Assembly (NCBI GenBank): GCA_001940855.1
Contig: MSGS01000060.1
Location: 41,431 to 105,430 of the forward strand
Reading direction: 5' to 3'
Origin: Christensenellaceae bacterium Phil1
GTDB lineage: Bacteria; Bacillota; Clostridia; Christensenellales; CAG-138
Length of the DNA: 64,000 nt
In this document: positions 60,483 to 64,000 of the stretch, in pieces
How the letters are laid out: the number at the start of each line of letters is the position of its first letter
Position numbering within the stretch: the stretch's first letter is position 1
Made by a program: the position numbers and the translations under genes
The notes under the pieces: model-generated
Told to the model about the DNA's origin: nothing
Database searches by the model: none
What the model saw: only the letters and a program-made list of their open reading frames with translations

Positions 60483-62579
60483 TTAGTTCTGCTTGTCTTC
60501 AGGCAGCAGGCCCTTTCTGGTCAGATCTATCTTGCCGTCGGGCTTGATATCGATAACGCGGACGAGTATTTCGTCGCCTAAGCTCACCACGTCCTCAACC
60601 TTCTCAACGCGCCTGTTGGCAAGCTTGCTGATATGCACAAGGCCCTTCTTGCCGGGCTTGAGTTCCACCTGAGCGCCTATGGGCAGTATGTTCACTACCT
60701 TGCCCAGGAACACTTCGCCAACCTCTATGTCCTTGACGATATTGTCTATCATCTTCTTTGCGGCGGCGCTGGCTTCCTGATCGGGAGACAGTATGAACAC
60801 GCGGCCGTCGTCGTTTATGTCTATCTTCACGCCGGTATCGGCAATGATCTTATTGATGGTCTTGCCGCCGGAGCCGATGACTTCGCGGATCTTATCGGGA
60901 TTGATGCTGAACTGCAGCACCCTGGGCGCATAGGGAGAAAGCTCCGCGCGGGGCTGCGCAAGGGTTTCGAGCATCTTATCCAGTATGAACAGCCTGCCGC
61001 GGCGTGCCTGTGCAAGCGCGCGGGTCAGAATCTCTTCATCAATGCCCTTTATCTTTATATCCATCTGAATGGCGGTTATGCCGTCCTTGGTGCCCGCAAC
61101 CTTGAAGTCCATATCCCCAAGGAAGTCCTCAAGGCCCTGTATATCGGTCATAACGGCTATGTTGCCGTTGGCGGGATCCTTAATAAGGCCCATGGCAACG
61201 CCCGCAACGGGCTTCTTGATGGGTACGCCCGCATCCATGAGGGACAGGGTGCTTGCGCAGATGGAAGCCTGTGAGGTTGAGCCGTTGGAGCTTATGACCT
61301 CGCTGACGAGCCTGAGCGCATAGGGGAATTCTTCTTCGGAAGGAATCATGGGCAGCAGGGCGCGCTCCGCAAGGGCGCCATGGCCTATTTCACGCCTGCC
61401 GGGGCTGCGCACGGGGCGGGTTTCGCCAACGCTGTACGGCGGCATATTATACTGATGCATATAACGCTTGCCGGTTTCGTCGCTTATGCCGTCCAATGTC
61501 TGCGCATCTTCAAGCGAGCCGAGCGTGGTTATGGTCATAACCTGGGTCTGGCCGCGGGTAAACACGGCGCTGCCGTGCGCGCGGGGCAGCAGACCAACCT
61601 CGCACCATATCGGGCGTATCTGCTCCATGCTGCGTCCGTCGGGGCGTATGCCGCGGTTGATTATCTTATCGCGCACTATTTCCTTGGTTATGTTATAAAG
61701 TATCGCGTCAACATCCTTGGCGCAGTCGGGGTCTATTTCAAGGAAATGCTCGGTAACCTCCTGCTTCACCTGGGCGCTGCGCGCTTCGCGCTCGTAGCGG
61801 TCGAATGTGTCAAGGCTCCACTCCACCTTATCGAAGGCATATGCGCGCACAAGCTCGGTGAACTCCGCGCTGGGCTGATAGATGTTCACTTCCATCTTGG
61901 GCTTGCCCACTTCCGCCTGCATGTTTTCTATGAAGGCAACAATTTCCTTTATGTAGCCGTGGGCGAACAGAATGGCCTGCAGCATTTCGTCCTCGCTCAG
62001 CTCGTCCGCGCCCGCTTCAACCATCATAACGGCGTCCTTCGTGCCGGCAACGGTCAAATGCAGCTTGCTCTTTTCGCGCTGCTCGCTGTTCGGGTTGATT
62101 ATATACTGCCCGTCGATATAGCCAACGCTTACCGCGCCGGTGGGGCCCATGAAGGGCGCGTCGCTTATGGCGAGGGCGGCGCTTGAGCCTATCATGGCAA
62201 GTATTTCGGGCTGCACGTCCTGCTCAACGCTGAGCACGGTGGCAATAACCTGAATATCGTTATAGAAGCCCTTGGGGAACAGGGGCCTGAGCGGCCTGTC
62301 TATAAGGCGGCTGGCCAGTATGGCCTTTTCGGAGGGACGGCCTTCCCTTTTGATGAATCCGCCGGGTATTTTGCCCACGGAATACATTTTTTCTTCAAAT
62401 TCAACGCTCAGCGGAAGAAAATCCACGCCGTCGCGCGGGGCCTTGGCTACCGTTGCGCATACCAGCACCGCCGTGTCGCCGCAGCGCATAAGCACGCTGC
62501 CGCCGGCCTGCTCGGCATACTTACCGGTTTCGGCGGTAATTGTTCGGCCCGCCAGCTCCATTGAAAATATCCTTTGCAT
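60483..62579 (-). CDS. pnp: Polyribonucleotide nucleotidyltransferase (PNPase)
   Basis: This 698-residue phosphorolytic 3'-5' exoribonuclease has two RNase PH domains (first [20 protein letters not shown]; second [24 protein letters not shown], [15 protein letters not shown] and [20 protein letters not shown] with the catalytic aspartates), a KH domain ([19 protein letters not shown]) and a C-terminal S1 domain ([20 protein letters not shown]). The ATG at 62579 ([11 protein letters not shown]) follows GGAG by 9 nt; a start at 62606 would lie inside the leader. It is bracketed by repeat elements B and C. It completes an RNA-decay set with rny and rnj. Confidence 0.98.
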   Translation of the reverse strand: MQRIFSMELAGRTITAETGKYAEQAGGSVLMRCGDTAVLVCATVAKAPRDGVDFLPLSVEFEEKMYSVGKIPGGFIKREGRPSEKAILASRLIDRPLRPLFPKGFYNDIQVIATVLSVEQDVQPEILAMIGSSAALAISDAPFMGPTGAVSVGYIDGQYIINPNSEQREKSKLHLTVAGTKDAVMMVEAGADELSEDEMLQAILFAHGYIKEIVAFIENMQAEVGKPKMEVNIYQPSAEFTELVRAYAFDKVEWSLDTFDRYEREARSAQVKQEVTEHFLEIDPDCAKDVDAILYNITKEIVRDKIINRGIRPDGRSMEQIRPIWCEVGLLPRAHGSAVFTRGQTQVMTITTLGSLEDAQTLDGISDETGKRYMHQYNMPPYSVGETRPVRSPGRREIGHGALAERALLPMIPSEEEFPYALRLVSEVISSNGSTSQASICASTLSLMDAGVPIKKPVAGVAMGLIKDPANGNIAVMTDIQGLEDFLGDMDFKVAGTKDGITAIQMDIKIKGIDEEILTRALAQARRGRLFILDKMLETLAQPRAELSPYAPRVLQFSINPDKIREVIGSGGKTINKIIADTGVKIDINDDGRVFILSPDQEASAAAKKMIDNIVKDIEVGEVFLGKVVNILPIGAQVELKPGKKGLVHISKLANRRVEKVEDVVSLGDEILVRVIDIKPDGKIDLTRKGLLPEDKQN

Positions 62580-62704
62580 TTGCTTCTTCTCCTTCTTATA
62601 GTCCATTTTTATTCATACTGTCTTATTATAACTCATCCCGCGCAAAAAAGCATCATTAAATTGCGTAAAAGGAGAAAAAGGTGAGGTGGCGTTTGAAGCC
62701 TGCC

Positions 62705-62988
62705 GCAACCCCTCAGTCAAACCTTCGGTTTGCCAGCTCCCTCTGTGAGGGAGCCTTTTGGGCAATCTCTAAACTCTTATGTTAAGCCTCCCTCTTTGAG
62801 GGAGGTGGATGCGAGTGCAACGAGCAGACGGAGGGAGTCAGCCTGCCCTGAAAGGGGAGGTGGACATGAGCGTTAGCGAATGGACGGAGGGGTTATAAAT
62901 CAGCTCACATCTCTCCGTTTGTTTCAACCCCTCAGACAATCCGCCTTACGGCGTATTGCCAGCTCCCCGGCCGGGGAGCCTTTTGGTT
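62705..62988. repeat. Dispersed foldback repeat element, copy C
   Basis: The largest copy, filling most of the 483-nt gap upstream of pnp, with four units: AACCCCTCAGTC-AAACCTTCGGTTT-GCCAGCTCCC (62707-62760), GCCTCCCTCTTTGAGGGAGG and TGGATGCGAGTGCAACGAGC (62786-62838), CTGCCCTGAAAGGGGAGGTG ... GACGGAGGGGTT (62841-62896) and AACCCCTCAGACAATCC ... CTCCCCGGCCGGGGAG (62931-62982). Units alternate in orientation. No transposase or convincing gene is present. Confidence 0.85.
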
Positions 62989-62997
62989 TAATGCAAC

Positions 62998-63028
62998 AAA
63001 AACTCGCCCCTCCGCGAGGAGGGGCGAG
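62998..63028 (-). terminator. Terminator of the LPxTG protein gene
   Basis: On the minus strand CTCGCCCCTC / GAGGGGCGAG, a perfect 10-bp stem with a 6-nt loop, followed by TTTTTG; 34 nt after the stop codon. Confidence 0.92.
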
Positions 63029-63062
63029 GTGCATTTTAGGGTTTATGTCCCGATTGGTTTAA

Positions 63063-64000
63063 TTACGCGCGAACCTTCTTGAAGGTTACGACGGCGGCGG
63101 CAACCATAGCGACGGCGATCATGGCGAAGCCGATGATGCTGGCGTTGTCACCAGTCTGGGGCAGGTTGGGGGTAGCGGGGTTGACGATTACGGAACCGTT
63201 GGGGTACACGATCTTGGCTTCCTGAGCCATGATGCGGCCGAAGTAGTGCTCAAAGTGAGCATCGGTCATGTAGTTAGCCTCTTCATAGTCGAAACCGAGG
63301 AAGCCAAATACCTTGTCATAAACGGCCTTGAGGTTGTTGTAAACAGCGCCGTCTGCATACTTGCCGTCCTTCATGAAGGCAAGGGTGTTAACAGTGCTCT
63401 TAACTATGGCATAGAGATTGCCATCATAAGAAATCATAATAGGCTGATTCTTATCTACCTTCTGGTTGACGCCAGTGCCGGTGACAGGGAATACCACGTA
63501 GGTGTTCTGGGAAGCGCCTTTGCTGTTAAGGGCATCAACAACGTAGGCATTTCCATACCAGCTTTCGGCACCAGGGGCCTTGACCTGGAAATCGGCAATG
63601 CCGTCCATGTCGCGGTCAATCTCCATGACTTTATTCTTGAACTCATTGTAGAAGCCGATGGAAGCGTTGACAACAGCGTCCTTGCCGTCAGCCTTAACGG
63701 TGCCCCAGAACTCGCCGCCCCAAGTGCATGCCGCACCACCGGTCAAGCTCGTCAGATAGCTGTAATCGAAAGGCATATTGAAATCGTAATCAGCGGTTTC
63801 AAAGTCCGATACCTTCAGATCCTTAGCATCGATTTTGTTGCTGTACTTGATGTAACGGGTAAAGTCATTGTCAAGCTTTATGTTGCTTACTTCAAGCCTG
63901 AGCTGAAGCTTCCACTTATTAAGCAGAAGTTCCATAGCGGGGCTGATATTGCTCGCCTTGGGCAGGTTCACTTCAACATAGAAGTGAACGCGGCTGTTCT
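63063..64000 (-). CDS. LPxTG-anchored surface protein (N-terminus beyond window)
   Basis: The last ~312 residues of a larger protein; the frame stays open through the right edge, so the GTG at 63971 is not a real start. The C-terminus has a full sortase signal: NLPQTGDNASIIGFAMIAVA, a hydrophobic helix and the basic tail TFKKVRA. Upstream is a calcium-loop-like DRDMDGIADF and beta-strand-rich sequence including YVVFPVTGTGVNQKVDKNQP. It should be covalently attached to the cell wall. The fold and ligand are not recognised. No sortase gene is in the window. Codon use suggests strong expression. Confidence 0.88.
   Translation of the reverse strand, partial: NSRVHFYVEVNLPKASNISPAMELLLNKWKLQLRLEVSNIKLDNDFTRYIKYSNKIDAKDLKVSDFETADYDFNMPFDYSYLTSLTGGAACTWGGEFWGTVKADGKDAVVNASIGFYNEFKNKVMEIDRDMDGIADFQVKAPGAESWYGNAYVVDALNSKGASQNTYVVFPVTGTGVNQKVDKNQPIMISYDGNLYAIVKSTVNTLAFMKDGKYADGAVYNNLKAVYDKVFGFLGFDYEEANYMTDAHFEHYFGRIMAQEAKIVYPNGSVIVNPATPNLPQTGDNASIIGFAMIAVAMVAAAVVTFKKVRA

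Noticed and set aside
62705..62988. CRISPR-like array
   Set aside because: Repeats alternate in orientation, differ in length and have unequal spacing; there are no short regular spacers and no cas genes.
62880..63062. 60-codon open frame in the gap before the LPxTG gene
   Set aside because: It lies wholly within repeat element C and the terminator region and has no ribosome site.

Overview
The window reads as chromosomal DNA of an endospore-forming, Gram-positive anaerobe of the Clostridia type, with moderately high GC. The evidence is a full-length pro-sigma-K gene, a spoVAC-spoVAD-spoVAE cluster, a class A RNase P RNA, a class III fructose-bisphosphatase, RNase J and RNase Y, butyrate kinase, and an LPxTG-anchored surface protein. 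The serpin and LPxTG protein suggest, but do not prove, a host-associated lifestyle. No species assignment is possible from sequence alone.

Layout. 1-9.3 kb: a truncated sugar-type ABC ATPase, a deoxyinosine glycosylase with a small alarmone synthetase, an amino-acid permease with a beta-lactamase-fold hydrolase, a LysR regulator divergent from an alpha/beta hydrolase, family 4 uracil-DNA glycosylase, sigK, and a PII-like protein coupled to a cation/proton antiporter. 9.4-12.1 kb: EF-P, a Cys/Asp-rich zinc-ribbon protein and an M18 aminopeptidase. 12.1-13.3 kb: two AT-rich genes (a P-loop kinase-like gene and a Sel1-repeat gene), each framed by the same short repeats. This is the best candidate for something unusual. 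13.4-17.2 kb: glycosyltransferase, cytidine deaminase, YdcF protein, EamA transporter and a lipoprotein. 17.4-24.8 kb: secA, prfB with its programmed frameshift, an ECF S-component, rnpB, and the zinc-ribbon/Nif3/TrmK group. 24.9-36.7 kb: SPOR protein, DRTGG protein, dipeptidase, RNase Y, YebC, MltG, YlbF, RNase J and the spoVA operon. 36.9-40.4 kb: the glycolytic operon pgk-tpiA-gpmI. 40.5-50 kb: VanZ, an ATP-grasp ligase, fbp, hpt, tilS, ychF and an S41 peptidase. 48.7-58.5 kb: a polar amino-acid ABC importer, serpin, aminotransferase, VanW protein, cyclophilin, a polytopic membrane protein and buk. 58.6-64 kb: a glycosyltransferase, a small-RNA candidate, pnp bracketed by two copies of a repeat element, and the 3' part of the LPxTG protein gene.

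Themes. RNA decay is well represented: RNase Y, RNase J, PNPase and YlbF, which in Bacillus acts with RNase Y. Sporulation genes lie in two places, and each has a matching candidate sporulation promoter. Most transcription units end in clear intrinsic terminators, several of them bidirectional, and many have near-consensus sigma-A promoters with 16-18 bp spacers.

Limits. Functions come from motif recognition by eye. Substrates of transporters and hydrolases, the identity of the small RNA, and the mobility of the two-gene block are inferences that need database searches.
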